Assembly (NCBI GenBank): GCA_025331565.1
Contig: JAFREQ010000063.1
Span: 2,226,501-2,290,500 of the forward strand
Direction: 5' to 3'
DNA: 64,000 bases
From: Holacanthus passer
Lineage: Eukaryota > Chordata > Actinopteri > Pomacanthidae
The notes below the pieces were generated by a model that was given only the letters and a program-made list of their open reading frames with translations, ran no database searches and had not been told where the DNA came from. Position numbers and translations under genes: made by a program. Numbering within the stretch: the stretch's first letter is position 1; each line of letters opens with the position of its first letter. Positions 33,700 to 44,979 of this stretch are shown here, piece by piece.

Positions 33700-35069
33700 T
33701 TTATTTTAACTTCTTAATCCTCCTCAGAATAAAAAACACCAACGACGTTTCATTTGGATTGAGACTAGTAAATATTGGTTAGTCTGTCTATTTCCCTTCA
33801 TGCAGTCTGACCACAGATGTGTTAACTTTTCCATGACAGTTCAGTTATTAGACTCTAATTTTAAAGCCACTACTGAAAGCTGAAAACTATTTGAGGCGAT
33901 TAAAGAAGCTTCGAGCGCGTCTTCATCCATTTTAATGCTGTAAAAGTTGAATTTTCCCACTTTGGAAAAAAGCCGCAAACGACGCTGAGAAGAAAAAAAA
34001 AAAGACCTTATGAGCTCATTTGCTTTGAATAAAAATCGGGTTTGAATAAATGATCCAAACACGCAGACGAGTGAAATCAGACTTTACTTCATTTCACGTT
34101 CCGCTTGTTAATATTCTGTTAAAACCAAAAAGCTTTAATGACGAAGAAACTTTCGGAGGAGACACTTTTTATTTAACCAGATTAGATCTCAGAGTTAGAA
34201 ATGAATTTAGATTCATGTTTGAAACAAAGTCGGAGGATTAAAGCGGAATTAAAGCTTAAAAAACGGACAAAAAAAAGAAAAACTGAGCGGATGAAAATCG
34301 ACGCATTTAATCTTAATTAGGCCAATTTATGATTTTAAACTGAAACGTTTTGTCATTTAAAATCATTTTAAAGTGTTTTCAAATCTAGAAAGCAACATAA
34401 TTTGATGTTAGATTATGAACAGAAACGAGTTACAAAATGTAAAACTGTAAAAATGAAAACAGATAGAACGTCGAGATCTTTTAATTAGTTTATTATAATA
34501 GAATAATAATAATGTGCATCTTTTAAATTATAATGTGATAAAAAAATAAAGCTATTTTATAAAGAGAAAACGGCCAGAAATATATTTAATAATCTGTTAA
34601 AAAACTGTAAAAGAAGAACTGAAAATTTCTTCATTGTATTTTGAAAATTAATTATTCAACATGACGAAGACGCATTTTCAAAATAAAAGCGATCAAAGCT
34701 GTTCTGAAAAAAATATGTTTGAGTGTGTGATTCTTTTTTAAATGGAGGGGTCCAGGTCTTTCTTTTTGTCCCCTGAGGAAGGGGACTTACGTTGATTATT
34801 GTTGAGCCTCTTAGAGATGAAGATTCCTGATGTTACTTAAAGCTGCTGCTGCTTCTCAGCCTCCACAAACAAATACAGCAACAATACAAACACAACAGCA
34901 GGGAAAAAACAACATATGCACCTTTTTTTTCCTCCAAGAAAAGAGCTGGAAAGAGAAAAAAGTTGTCTTGGATTCACTTGATTTTTTCCTTAATCATATT
35001 CTAAAATGTTTGTAAAAACAATATTTGAAGCAACAACAGCAGAAACAGAAAAATCAACAAGGATGGAAT

Positions 35070-35100
<31 letters not shown>

Positions 35101-36335
35101 TCCTGATGCTTTCTGATGTATAAATGATTTTAAAAATGCTTCAAAAGGCAGAAAACAACAATATAAATGGCAGAAAAGTGCACAGAGTCCAGCAGGATGG
35201 GATATATGAAGCTTCACCTTTCTGTTTTTTTTGGTTCTCATAGAAAAGCAGAGGAGAGATTACGGTGAGACAACATGAGGCCAGAGGAACAGGGAAGATA
35301 AAGAGTCACAAATATCAGAAGTGATCATCTAACAGGAGCCAGAAGAGGCAGAAACTGTCACTCGATCTGATGGACACGGATCGATTTCCAGCCTTTAGAC
35401 TCCTGTCTCCAGCTGAGGACGCCTCAGAGACATGAATCATCCCTGGACGCCTCCCAGAGCGAGTCCTCGTGAGGATGTTGACATCTGAATTCAAGCATCT
35501 GAACTGATGCTCTTAATATGTGAAAATTATTCTGCCAGAGCCGCCTGTTCTGAATTATGGACGTGAACTGTGATGATCAGAAACGCTGAAAGTCTGCTCA
35601 TGTTGCTGCTTCAAATTTATGATTTCAAATGATCAAGGACAAATATGTGTCATCTCAGCATGAAATCAGGTTTTTATTGGTTCAGTCTGAACTGGAAAAC
35701 TCTTTTACAAATGTCATTTTTTACAAATTATAACTGTGTTGTAATCAAGTCATTGAAGTTTTTTTTTAATATACATTTTCATATGAATTGAATAAAAGTG
35801 CATATTAAATCATGTGAAAACATTTAATTCAGACATGGTTTTACAAAAAGCTCAAGAAATAATTAAATATAATTTCGTTTTATTATTTAGATTTTATGTA
35901 TATAGGTTCATATTTCATGTTCGAGTTTGTCACCTGTATCTACTTTTTCTTTTGTTCATATCTGACTTTAATATAGTTTAAATTTAAAAATAAATTAGAC
36001 TTTAATAGAATTTATGTTTGACTTTACAGTACAAGTTGAACAAAAGCTCTCCAGTGAGCAACCTTTTACAAATATGGAGACAGACGACATGTTAGTGATG
36101 TGGATCACTTAGCAGAGACGGTGATAATTGCAAGGAAACATGATTTTATAGGAGATGGTATGTTGTTAAAACACTTCTCTAAAACCCGAGGGTTTCACAA
36201 AATGCAACCACGAGAAAGAAAATAAACAACAAACAAATAAAAAGAAGAATTTAAATGATGTAATATGGAGTTTAAATTGATGCTGAAGCCTCCTACAGCG
36301 AGAACACACAGTGCTGCCTCCAAACAGGCAGGCAC
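33700..36335. other. AT-rich non-coding DNA, nothing recognised
   Basis: Strongly AT-rich between 33840 and 34730, with many A and T runs. It contains the CA array at 35072-35100. A more mixed patch at 35330-35560 lacks any frame. Confidence 0.6.
35072..35100. repeat. (AC)14 microsatellite
   Basis: Pure AC array. Confidence 0.96.
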
Positions 36336-36339
36336 AGCT

Positions 36340-36419
36340 TTATAATAGAGTCCTTACTGTCTTATAAACCCTGGCAGGCTGTTCTCTGGGCCAGCACAAC
36401 CATAAGCCCCCATCTCTCT

Positions 36420-36470
<51 letters not shown>

Positions 36471-36700
36471 CATTGAGAGGGAGGCTTGTGCAGCAGATGT
36501 GGGGTCAGCGCTGCAGGGCCTCACATAAGGCCTTGGCTGAGCCGGGCTGAAACTTTTACTGCATTAAAGCCTCGCCATGGATCCTTTAATATTGTTTAAT
36601 TAGTCATCAATTAAGTAAACAATTAGAAATTAATTTAATTCATCCAGACAGCCTTAATGACGTTACTGCACACGTCTCAGAGATGAGCAGATGTGTTTGT
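36340..36700. promoter_or_regulatory. strong candidate enhancer split by (AC)n
   Basis: Mixed sequence lies on both sides of the AC array. Downstream, 36583-36640 has a dense run of TAAT/ATTA cores (CCTTTAAT, GTTTAATTAG, CATCAATTAAG, ACAATTAG, AATTAATTTAATTC), at least six in under 60 bases. It is followed by CCTTAATGACGTTACTGC. Such clusters are typical of homeodomain-bound developmental enhancers. The link to any gene is unknown. Confidence 0.45.
36421..36469. repeat. (AC)24 microsatellite
   Basis: Pure AC array of 49 bases, the longest perfect dinucleotide array in the window. Confidence 0.98.
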
Positions 36701-36730
36701 CCATCTGGGCTGCTGGAGTATGTGTGAGCA

Positions 36731-36733
<3 letters not shown>

Positions 36734-36765
<32 letters not shown>
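36734..36765. repeat. (GA)16 microsatellite
   Basis: Pure GA array, 32 bases. Confidence 0.97.
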
Positions 36766-36767
<2 letters not shown>

Positions 36768-37069
36768 ATGTTTTTTGGGAGGTTTGTTTTGTTCATTTTA
36801 ACTTGCTCACCTTTTTTTATGTGAGGGTATAAAAATCAAAAACCTTTAACAGCTTCAAAATGCCGGCACATAAAAGATCAGCCCGAGCTGGACGTACGCA
36901 ACACAGCGCCTCCAAATCCTGGTGAGTTTTCAGCTTTGAGAACATTTTTGGGATTTAGAGGCACGACTCTCTAAAACATGAGGAAATGTTTTTTTGTTTT
37001 TGTTTTTAAATTGGACATAAGTCAATAAATAATAAAGCAGGAACTGAAGAAAATTCACATATTCAGTGG

Positions 37070-37480
37070 GTTTTGGAGGCCCCGCTGCGGCTGATGGGGC
37101 CCTAATCATGGAACCGCTCTGCTCCTATTAAGGTCCTCACTATGCCCATATACAGGCATATTAAGTGAGAAAAGTAACCACAGCAACGTAATTACAAGCA
37201 AGTGTTGGATTGAATTATTTATCTAAAGTTCACCAGTTTCCAAAACATGTTTCCATTCCTACCTGCTGACTGTCGGTGGCGGGGCGATGGGGCCTTTCAG
37301 ATCACAGCTGCTGCAGAGCTGGAGGGGGGGGGGGGCAGCTAATGCAGCTAATTAAAGTCTAATCCAGTGATGAAGCATTGTCTCAGGAAGATAACGGAGC
37401 TGCTAAGTGGCGCTGCTAATGACAAGGGAGAGGTGGGGATCACTGCTGGATGATGTTGTCTTTATGGAGCAGATGCAGAA
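37070..37480. promoter_or_regulatory. candidate conserved block pair
   Basis: Two mixed blocks (37070-37165 and 37265-37480) flank a short AT-rich gap. The first has GGGGCCCTAATCATGG (near 37098) and CCCATATACAGGCATATTAAG. The second has CAGCTAATGCAGCTAATTAA (near 37336) and GTGGCGCTGCTAATGAC. Both carry homeodomain-like cores. A run of 12 G sits at 37324-37335. Confidence 0.37.
37324..37335. repeat. G12 homopolymer
   Basis: Twelve G in a row. Assembly length errors are likely here. Confidence 0.9.
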
Positions 37481-37484
37481 TGAA

Positions 37485-39825
37485 ATGATGGTGTGACAGA
37501 ACACGGCTGGATGCTGTTAACAGGATATGTGAAATGTGAGGGGGATGTATTGATGAGGACAATGTGTGCATTCTCACGCGCAGCATATCCTGCAAATATC
37601 ATGTCTTAATGCACAGTTTTTCTTAACTATACTACAAAAGACAACCAAAGTGTCAAAACGTCTATCTACTACATGGGTTTTAGCTTTTTTTTGCAGCTAA
37701 GATTAGTTTGAAATTCTTAAAAGTCATGGTTAAACTACAGGCTATACTGTTTTAGATAAAGTTCTGATTTTAAAAAAAAGTTAAAAATGTGAGCAAAAAG
37801 TCTAAAATTTTGTGCATATAATGGCAAAAAGTGGGTTTTCAATTAAGTATGAAGCTCCCATGAGATCAGATTTGCAGCATAAACATTTTACTTTGCAAGA
37901 TAAACACACCTGAACTATACTGCACTTACTGTACGCTGACCTTTCTAAACATTAGAGTCATGATTAAACTCCTACATGCACTGAAAAGAGGCTGTGAACA
38001 AAGATGCAATCCTAAAACCAGGAGAGGTGGAGCACATTGCTGTGTAATCCCTGTGTTGAGTAATCTTTGCATTTTGCAAGCTAAGTGCATTACATCTGCG
38101 TGTTTCCTGCATTAGATCACGTGTGACACACTGACAAAAAGTGCTCCCAAAGTATCCACATGTGCACGTACGCCTCATCCCGAACAGAACCCTGACGACT
38201 CAGACGAACACACTAAGTTGCTAATTCAACGGGCTTTATGAGGCTTATGGGCCCATTGTCATGCGGATCACAACATAATGGTCTTTAGATGCAGCAACAA
38301 GATTAGCCACAACATTTCCACACCTTCCTGCGGGTTTGGAGCAGGCAGGCAGCAACAGAGCGCCGCAGATGAAACAAAGGAGCCACTGTGGGATGATATA
38401 CGAACTAATTATTCACTTTAAAATGCAATATTCTGACTAATAACGTGTTTAATCTGGGATGAATCTAAGGATGAGTCCAGGACAAAAGCTGCGGCAGTGG
38501 GAACGTGAGTGTGAGATGCTTTCAGGAATTATTGAATCGACGTCTGCCACTTCACAGGAAAGTCCTGTATGAAGGATTTTAACTGCAAAGCGAAAGTGCA
38601 GAAAACAAACCAATAAACAGATTTCAAAGTGTCCCTAATTTTAAAATTCTCTGAGCAGGTTGAGTTCTCCCAAAAGAAAATATCCTCCTACACTAAACTT
38701 GAAGAAATAAACTATGTCAAGCTTCTGTAATCCCAAGTCTCACTGCTGCGACGCATCACTTACGAAACAAAGACTCAAATCAGTCAGAACTCATCTGCTG
38801 CCGTTGATGGACGTGATCAGCGCTCAACGTGCAGCGAAGAAAATAATGATGTAGGTGTTTAAGCTTCGGGATTACAGCGAAGTTCTCATTCATTATGCAG
38901 GATTTGGTTTGTAATCCAGCGTTAGTTTAATTTACTTACATACAAAAAGACCTTTGACCCACTGAAGAACAGCTACGCTGGCGCGGATTTCAAGCCACAA
39001 AGACGTGCTGGGATTTTAAATATGCAGACAAGAAGAAAAAAAATTAAGTATTTATAATATTATATAATACTTCACTGATGAAATGTGTGAATCATGTAAT
39101 TACAATTAATCACAACCTTTGTGCAAATATGAAACACACACCTACAATCTACCGTACATCCACGTCCATACTGTTTGTTACTGGGAAATAATTTGCACAT
39201 AGATATTGTAATTATGAAAGAATAAACATGTATTTCTTATGTGTAGAGAGGCTGAGTTAAAGTAATGCTTTAGTAAGTGATGTTTTTCATTGTTACCAGC
39301 TGTTGTAGTGAGTTCTATCTTTTCACTTATATGCTCCTCTGTTGTTTGGCACTGTCACTCTTGTCCAAACCAACCGAGTGAAGTCGGGTGCAAAAGGTTT
39401 AAGCTGAAGACAAAGATTTAGCTACTTTAAAATGAGATCTTGGAGATTTTACTTTTTCGCCCGACGGCAACAATAACCACCTAAACTCGTCTCATTGCAC
39501 TTAAAGAGATTTAGATTCCTGATTTTAAGTCTATTGTTGTTAATTGTTTTAGGTTGTTGTGTTCTTCCTACTGTTTCCAGTCTCAGGAGGTTAATCCTGC
39601 TTCCTGAGTGGCTTTGTGTTTATGTGTGTGTCTGTGTGTGTGTGTGTGTGTGTGTATACATAGTACATGCATCTACTTTATCTTTCTCTATGTGTCAGAA
39701 AGAAGACAGAACATGCTGCGTTTAAGTCTTAATATTTCAGTCAAGAATTCCAACTTGCAGACAGAAAAACCTTGAAAAAAAAACGCAGTGGAATCTCCCT
39801 TTAAACATGTAACACAAGCTCAGTA
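37485..39825. other. non-coding DNA, nothing firm
   Basis: AT-rich to mixed. It contains the GT array at 39623-39656. Positions 38215-38400 and 38750-38990 are less AT-rich without a frame. No repeat family was recognised. Confidence 0.5.
39623..39656. repeat. interrupted (TG)n microsatellite
   Basis: TG units with one TC interruption at about 39631. Confidence 0.93.
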
Positions 39826-39829
39826 ATCA

Positions 39830-40110
39830 TCCCTTGAAGTGCTTCCAGGCACAGCACTGTACAATCAACTGAAATTTGTAGGAACGGAAAGCCCTGGCAG
39901 GGCCCAGGCTCCTGAGATCATGTCTGTTTTATTGGGGGATAAATGTTGCCATTGACATTGTGGAGGGGGGAAACGGAGCGCGGCCGGCCCAGCTCTAATT
40001 GGCTGCATTAGCATCATCATTGCTGTGCGCCCGCCCCTCCCGATCTGGCTCCGTCTCCCGCCATTCGATTGGCTGCGTCGGCATTCCAGTGCAATTTACA
40101 AGCCACCTCA
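39830..40110. promoter_or_regulatory. CpG-dense candidate promoter/enhancer with paired CCAAT modules
   Basis: From 39971 to 40084 CpG steps are frequent (GAGCGCGGCCGGCC at 39977-39989, GCGCCCGCCCCTCCCG, CCGTCTCCCGCC). Two 17-base modules match at 14 of 17 positions: ATTGGCTGCATTAGCAT (39998-40014) and ATTGGCTGCGTCGGCAT (40068-40084). ATTGG is an inverted CCAAT box, the NF-Y site. GC-box-like CCCGCCCCTCCC lies between them. NF-Y and SP/KLF sites together are classic for CpG-island promoters. No TATA box or first exon could be fixed, so enhancer or promoter remain open. Confidence 0.5.
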
Positions 40111-40175
40111 GGGATGTTTTTTTTCCTTCTTTCCCCCCTTTGCTACCTCAGTTTTTTTTCTTTTTTCTGCCAGGG
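40111..40175. repeat. pyrimidine-rich tract
   Basis: T8, CCTTCTTTCCCCCCTTTG and a later T8CT6 tract ending CTGCCAG, which looks like a 3' splice acceptor on the plus strand. No exon follows that I can support: the downstream frame enters a GT array at once. Confidence 0.5.
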
Positions 40176-40284
40176 CCTAAAAAGCGTCAATGTGTGTGTG
40201 TGTTTCATGTGTTGAGTCTGCTCCAGCAGCGTACCAATACAAAGGGGCCAAGAGCAGAGGAAGGTTTGACTGAAAATACATTTT

Positions 40285-40955
40285 TTTATAGTATTTGAAG
40301 TGGAGAGAAAAGCCTCCAGCTTTACATCTAAAACAGGCCTGTGAACGTAGCTCTTACAATCTGATCTGATTCAAAAGAGACAGAACGGCTCTCTTCAGGC
40401 GATTTAACATGATTGTGCCACTTGAAAAAGACACTGACAGTTGTTTTAGCAACATTTTCACTTTCAATAACACTGACAGTAAAGGCACTCAATAGATTAA
40501 AGTACAGCAAAGTCACCTTGAGTTTTGCAACATCCTGTATAAACGCCAAATGAAAATCACTTCGAAACGCAGTCAGAAATTTAAATATTCAGTGAATCTC
40601 TATCTGGTTTTGACTGTTCATTAACATCCTCCACATCCAGACAAAGAGGAAGGATTTAACCCTGAGTGTAATTAGGATGAATCTTTACCTTGCAGCAAAA
40701 CAGCACAAAATTATGAACTGGATTCACAGTTATGTAACAAATCACCTCTGCTGGACTAAATACTCTGATGACTACTGTATTTTTAAAATGTCTCAAACTA
40801 TTCATTTTGTTTGGAGTTTAATATTTATGTATTTAAACCATAACATACTACTATAAGTAAACTGATTTTTCAGACTTTGTGAGCGCCTCCGTTTTTTAAA
40901 TTCTAACCAGACAGTTGGTGCTACTTTACTCCATTTTCCATCTTTTCACACTCCT
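40285..40955. other. AT-rich non-coding DNA, nothing recognised
   Basis: No repeat or motif cluster was seen. Confidence 0.55.
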
Positions 40956-40959
40956 CCTT

Positions 40960-41180
40960 TCACAGCACCTGTGATCATTTTGCGGCTGCTGGATGCTGCG
41001 ATGCAAAGAGCCTCGCCAGGCGGCTGAGGCCCTTTGAAGTGCCGACCCTGGAGGTGTCGGTGTCATGTGGGAAATGGTGGGAGATGGAAGCTCCTTAATC
41101 CTGGATGTGTGATGATGGCAGCTTTATGAATGGGGCTACCTGTTTTACAGTGCAATGTGTCTAAACACTGGAGTCACTCA
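40960..41180. promoter_or_regulatory. candidate conserved non-coding block
   Basis: Mixed, repeat-free sequence with CACCTGTGATCATTTTGCGG (an E-box then a CDX-like word), GCCTCGCCAGGCGGCTGAGGC near 41012 with partial dyad symmetry, and CAGCTTTATGAATGGGG. No coding frame. Confidence 0.33.
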
Positions 41181-41289
41181 GGATGTTTTAGAAACGCGCC
41201 GTGTGAATGCTGCAGTGTGGTGCAAGCCAGGAAGGACAAATTGCTTCGGTGCAGGAGGCCGCCATTTTAGAGCCTCCAATCCATTGTGC

Positions 41290-41480
41290 GCTAATACTTC
41301 CTTCTGGCTATAACGTGCACACCCAGACGTTTACTTAGAGCCACTTTTGGGGACGTTACATAGACTCGCATCCATTTCCTGGAGATCTACCTCAACCCTA
41401 ACCACTACTTGCCCAACCCGAAGCCTTACCAGCACCAGCCGCCACCGATTAACTGGTTTTTAGTCTGAAATGTGTCACCG
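41290..41480 (+). repeat. dispersed repeat family F fragment
   Basis: The words GGGGACGTTACATAGACTCG, ATCCATTTCCTGGAGATCTA and CTCAACCCTAACCACTACTT, then CCCAACCCGAAGCC, match a CCTAACC-rich teleost interspersed repeat that I recognise by sequence. The CCTAA words are part of that repeat and not a telomere. Confidence 0.65.
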
Positions 41481-41484
41481 AAAT

Positions 41485-41835
41485 TTTACCTAAGTCATAC
41501 CCACACACACACACCTCTGCAGGTAAGCAGACAGACAGGAAGGGGAGGTTTAAAGCGGTCCAACACGTCAGCAGACAGCAGACTGCAGCTCATTAAATGT
41601 CACACAACTAATGGAAATATACAGATATTCCTGGCCTTCTGACAGAGCACATGCATTCATGCACACGTGCACACACACCTACAGGACCTCGGTCCCTCCC
41701 CCGCTAACCCCACACCTACTGTCACACAAGAACAAAAAAAAAAAGGGCAAGAAGCTTTGTGAATCATCTTTTTCTGCAGGCCAGCCATCTTTAATCCCTA
41801 CACAGGGATTTAGGTAGCAAAGGGAGGGAGGGTGT
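41485..41835. other. AC-rich and mixed non-coding DNA
   Basis: Short (CA)n near 41503-41512 and 41655-41680, and an A run of about 12 near 41734. The frame at 41611-41817 is repeat-driven. Confidence 0.5.
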
Positions 41836-41837
41836 CT

Positions 41838-41945
41838 CCTGGGTGAGAGCCTCCCTGGGGCGCTCCCACCCCAGGAGCAGGGGCCCTAATTGGGGCCCTT
41901 GTAGCCACTGTTGTGCTCTCAGCTGGGCTACAATGATCAGAGTCC
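41838..41945. promoter_or_regulatory. GC-rich block with nested inverted repeats
   Basis: CCTGGGG (41854-41860) and CCCCAGG (41869-41875) form arms around an 8-base loop. They are followed by two GGGCCC palindromes (41881-41886 and 41893-41898) around TAATTG. TCCCTGGGG (41852-41860) fits the EBF-type CCCNNGGG core. Flanks are AT-rich. Regulatory role is inference. Confidence 0.3.
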
Positions 41946-42284
41946 TAAAAGAGAACTGTTCTTTTTAAGTTCTGACTTGTTTTGTTTGGATTAATTTCAA
42001 ATGTTTTTCTTATATTTGTGTCATTAGAATGTAAAATTAATTAATGCAGTACCTTGCTGCCAAATGTTTCATAATGTTAAGCTGGAAATTTGTTCCAAAG
42101 TGTCAGTTTTAACATAATCACAGTGACAATATTAATGTCTGTTCATACATTCTGGTTCATTCATTCACTTTGCTGTCATTTCAGACCCTGTCACTCCCAC
42201 CTGGCAGCCCTTCGGCCCACAGAATGACATCACCTGCTCACCTGTTTCCCATCCCATTTTTTGAACCGTGACCAAGCTGAGGCT

Positions 42285-42470
42285 GATGGAAATGTCACTA
42301 GATTTCCAGGTATTTTTTTCATAGATAAAAACAGGGGATTACCAAAGTTGTCATAATTCATCCTGAGGTGGACGTGAATGTGTGTACAAAATTTAATTGC
42401 AATCCCTCTTATAGCTGTTGGGATATTGCCGTCTGGACTGAAGTGGTAGACTGGCATTGCCATCCCCAGA
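42285..42470 (-). repeat. family D fragment, copy 4
   Basis: Modules: GCTGAGGCTGATGGAAATGT, CCAGGTATTTTTTTCATAGA, GGGGATTACCAAAGTTGTCA, TAATTCATCCTGAGGTGGAC, AAAATTTAATTGCAATCCCT and GACTGAAGTGGTAGACTGGC. They are in the same order as the copies at 9225-9695. Confidence 0.8.
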
Positions 42471-42474
42471 TCCT

Positions 42475-43855
42475 GTTTGACATCTGTTTGATTAAAGCAT
42501 TTACATGGTTTACACTAACCTAATTTATACATATACTGTGTATGAAAAACAAAAACTTTGATTTACAACAGGGTCACTCTGGTGTTTTTGCTACATTGAC
42601 ACATTCAAAATACTGTAAGAAATCAGGATAAGATGTATTTATAGTACAAACAACAAGAAGTCAAATATGTGTCAAAAGATTTGGCTATTGAAATCAAGCC
42701 ATGTTCACTTCAATGTGAATCAAGCTAAAACGACAAAGATGCAAAATCTGGAGTATGGATTTAATTTAATTTGAATCTAATCATTAATATACTTGTAATG
42801 ATGAAGATGATGATCACAGCAGATTTTAAAGTAACACCAACAGTCATATTTTAATGAGACCACATTTATGTAAGGCTCTTAAGATGTTATGATTTTGTTC
42901 ATCTGTGTCGGTCACCATCTTGTCTGGCAGAGAGGCCGAGATATAACTCAATAAAAGCCTGAGTTTGACCACTGGAGACGTGTCTGAGGGGATGTTGGTT
43001 CTCCTCAAAGCAGCTGCATGAAGTGAAAGCTTATTATGTTTGGAGTCTGTGTCTTATTTGGCTGCGCTTCATGGGGACTTAAAGAATAAAGAGGTTTGTT
43101 TTCGAAGTGTCTAAACAGTGTCAAAGCAAACACAGTCGGGCGAAACACATTAATGCACGACCCAGAATCAAACTGTGTGGTTTCGCCATCGTAGCTGGAT
43201 ATAATTAACTGCAACAGAACGAGGGACAAACAACAGACAGCAACTAAAAATGGAAAGTTATTTTGCTTTTAGATGAAAAAAACAAACATTTTTTAAGGAT
43301 TTTGTCCATTAACCACAAGAGGAAATATGAGACTGTTGAAGTCAGTTGTTACTTAAATTATGTGAAGATACATAAACAACTCTTTTCTTGTCACTTCTCT
43401 TCACATTAATTCATAATGTGGCTCAGACCTGATTTCCCATCATGCTTTGTGTGTGACAGATGGTCGTCAGTGTCACAAACGTCAGGACGACTCAGCGTCC
43501 GACCATTAAAGGATTAGATCGTATTCTGCTGCTCCACAGATCAAAGCCTCTCCAAACTATCTTGTCTGGAGCAGGATGTCGCCTTTTCTTGCCCCACATT
43601 GTTTTATAATGCACCTGAAATAACGTCAGACCAAGATGATACCAGCAGTAAGAAAATTCATTGACCTACTCAATTCCACTCAAACTGTATAACATTAATG
43701 ACACTCTGAGATGAACTCTGTCTCCTAAAAATAGAAACGCAATGCTGCCTAAATTTTTTTTATCAAAATAAGTTTTTACAAACATGCAGAAAATACTATA
43801 TCTGCAACAATGAATTCAATGTGTTTTTGTGTGTGTACGCAACTAAAGTGTGATC
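42475..43855. other. AT-rich non-coding DNA, nothing recognised
   Basis: No gene or repeat family recognised. A somewhat mixed part lies at 43430-43600. Confidence 0.55.
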
Positions 43856-43859
43856 AAAC

Positions 43860-44010
43860 TTTGTTTTATTAAGCAAAGATCATGGTCTTAACCAAAAGCA
43901 CCAACTTTCCTTAACCTAAGTCCTTTTGTTGCCTAAACTCAAACCCTTGCAGGACTCGGGATGTGAACCCTGATCTCTGAGAGGCCTGTGCTTCATACAT
44001 GCAACATCCA
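43860..44010 (-). repeat. dispersed repeat family E, second fragment
   Basis: AAAGATCATGGTCTTAACC, TTTTGTTGCCTAAACTC, GGACTCGGGATGTGAACCCT and CTCTGAGAGGCCTGTGCTT follow in the order known for this teleost repeat. ATGTGAACCCTGATC has a weak tRNA box B look, on the minus strand, which may reflect a SINE origin. Confidence 0.65.
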
Positions 44011-44014
44011 ACCT

Positions 44015-44975
44015 TTAAAGCAGTATTAAATATTAGTACTATATATACACAAGCTTGATAAGATAAGTAAAAAAAGATAACATTTTCTGTGGCAGTCAAA
44101 TTAAGAATCATATGCCAAAGGTTATTACTTGAAGATTTCTTTGTAATGACTCTTAATACACATCCAATTCTTGTCAGTGTTAGAATGAAGGAGTGAGTTT
44201 AACTTTTATCTTTGCTGTCAATAGCCAGATTATCTTACATTGTATTGTGGCAGACGTTTGGTTAAACACTTTTGCCAGATGATGCTGTGTGTTTTTGCGT
44301 TGTCACCTCTGCTCTGCCAATCAAAATGGCCTGACGGACAGGAATGTGGTCTGAGCACAACTTTAAGAAGAACTTAATCTTGAAGCATGTCTGTGTGGGA
44401 TTACACACTCAGTTGTGGTGGTTGCCAAATGGTAACTGTCAATTACTGTATTCAACTATTGTTCAACTGTTATTTATGCACCCTAAAGCCAATTTTGCAG
44501 CTGACATTGATTAATCCACCTAACACCAAAGTCATTACGGGTGATCACAGCTTTATGGCAAAGATAAACTTATGTTACCATCAGTATTGGACGCTTCTGC
44601 AAATCCTCCAATTAGGTTCAATGAGTATGTTTTTTTGCATCCATTGCCAATGTTTTAAAAAGCCTTTCAACAATATCTGCACAATATAACAACAACATGG
44701 TTTAGGATTGTGAAAACTGTGGTTACGGTTTCTAAATGTAAATCTGAGGTGTTGCCCATCGACTGCTCCAAACCTCACACCCCAGCTTTCTGCCTCTCTA
44801 CGGAAACGTCACTTCTTCCTGCATTGGCACTGGATGGAAATTGTGAGGCGCAGAATCGTCCACAATTTCTAGGAATTTACGGCGTTGTGGGAGAAAAAGA
44901 GCAAAAGAGCGAGAGGAGCAGTTAAGAGGAGGGAAGGGAGTGTGAGGGTGAGTCAGTGAGATTATACGGGGGAGG
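44015..44975. other. non-coding DNA, possibly another repeat
   Basis: AT-rich. 44387-44689 carries an open frame of 100 codons without a domain. 44710-44880 (CTTTCTGCCTCTCTACGGAA) resembles dispersed-repeat sequence, but I could not confirm a second copy. A purine-rich patch follows at 44885-44995. Confidence 0.45.
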
Positions 44976-44979
44976 AAGG

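Noticed and set aside
40140..40175. 3' splice acceptor and exon after the T-rich tract ending CTGCCAG
   Set aside because: The following sequence enters a GT array within about 25 bases, and no conserved coding exon follows.
41380..41420. CCTAACC words as interstitial telomere repeat
   Set aside because: They are irregular, few, and part of a known-looking dispersed repeat, not TTAGGG tandem units.
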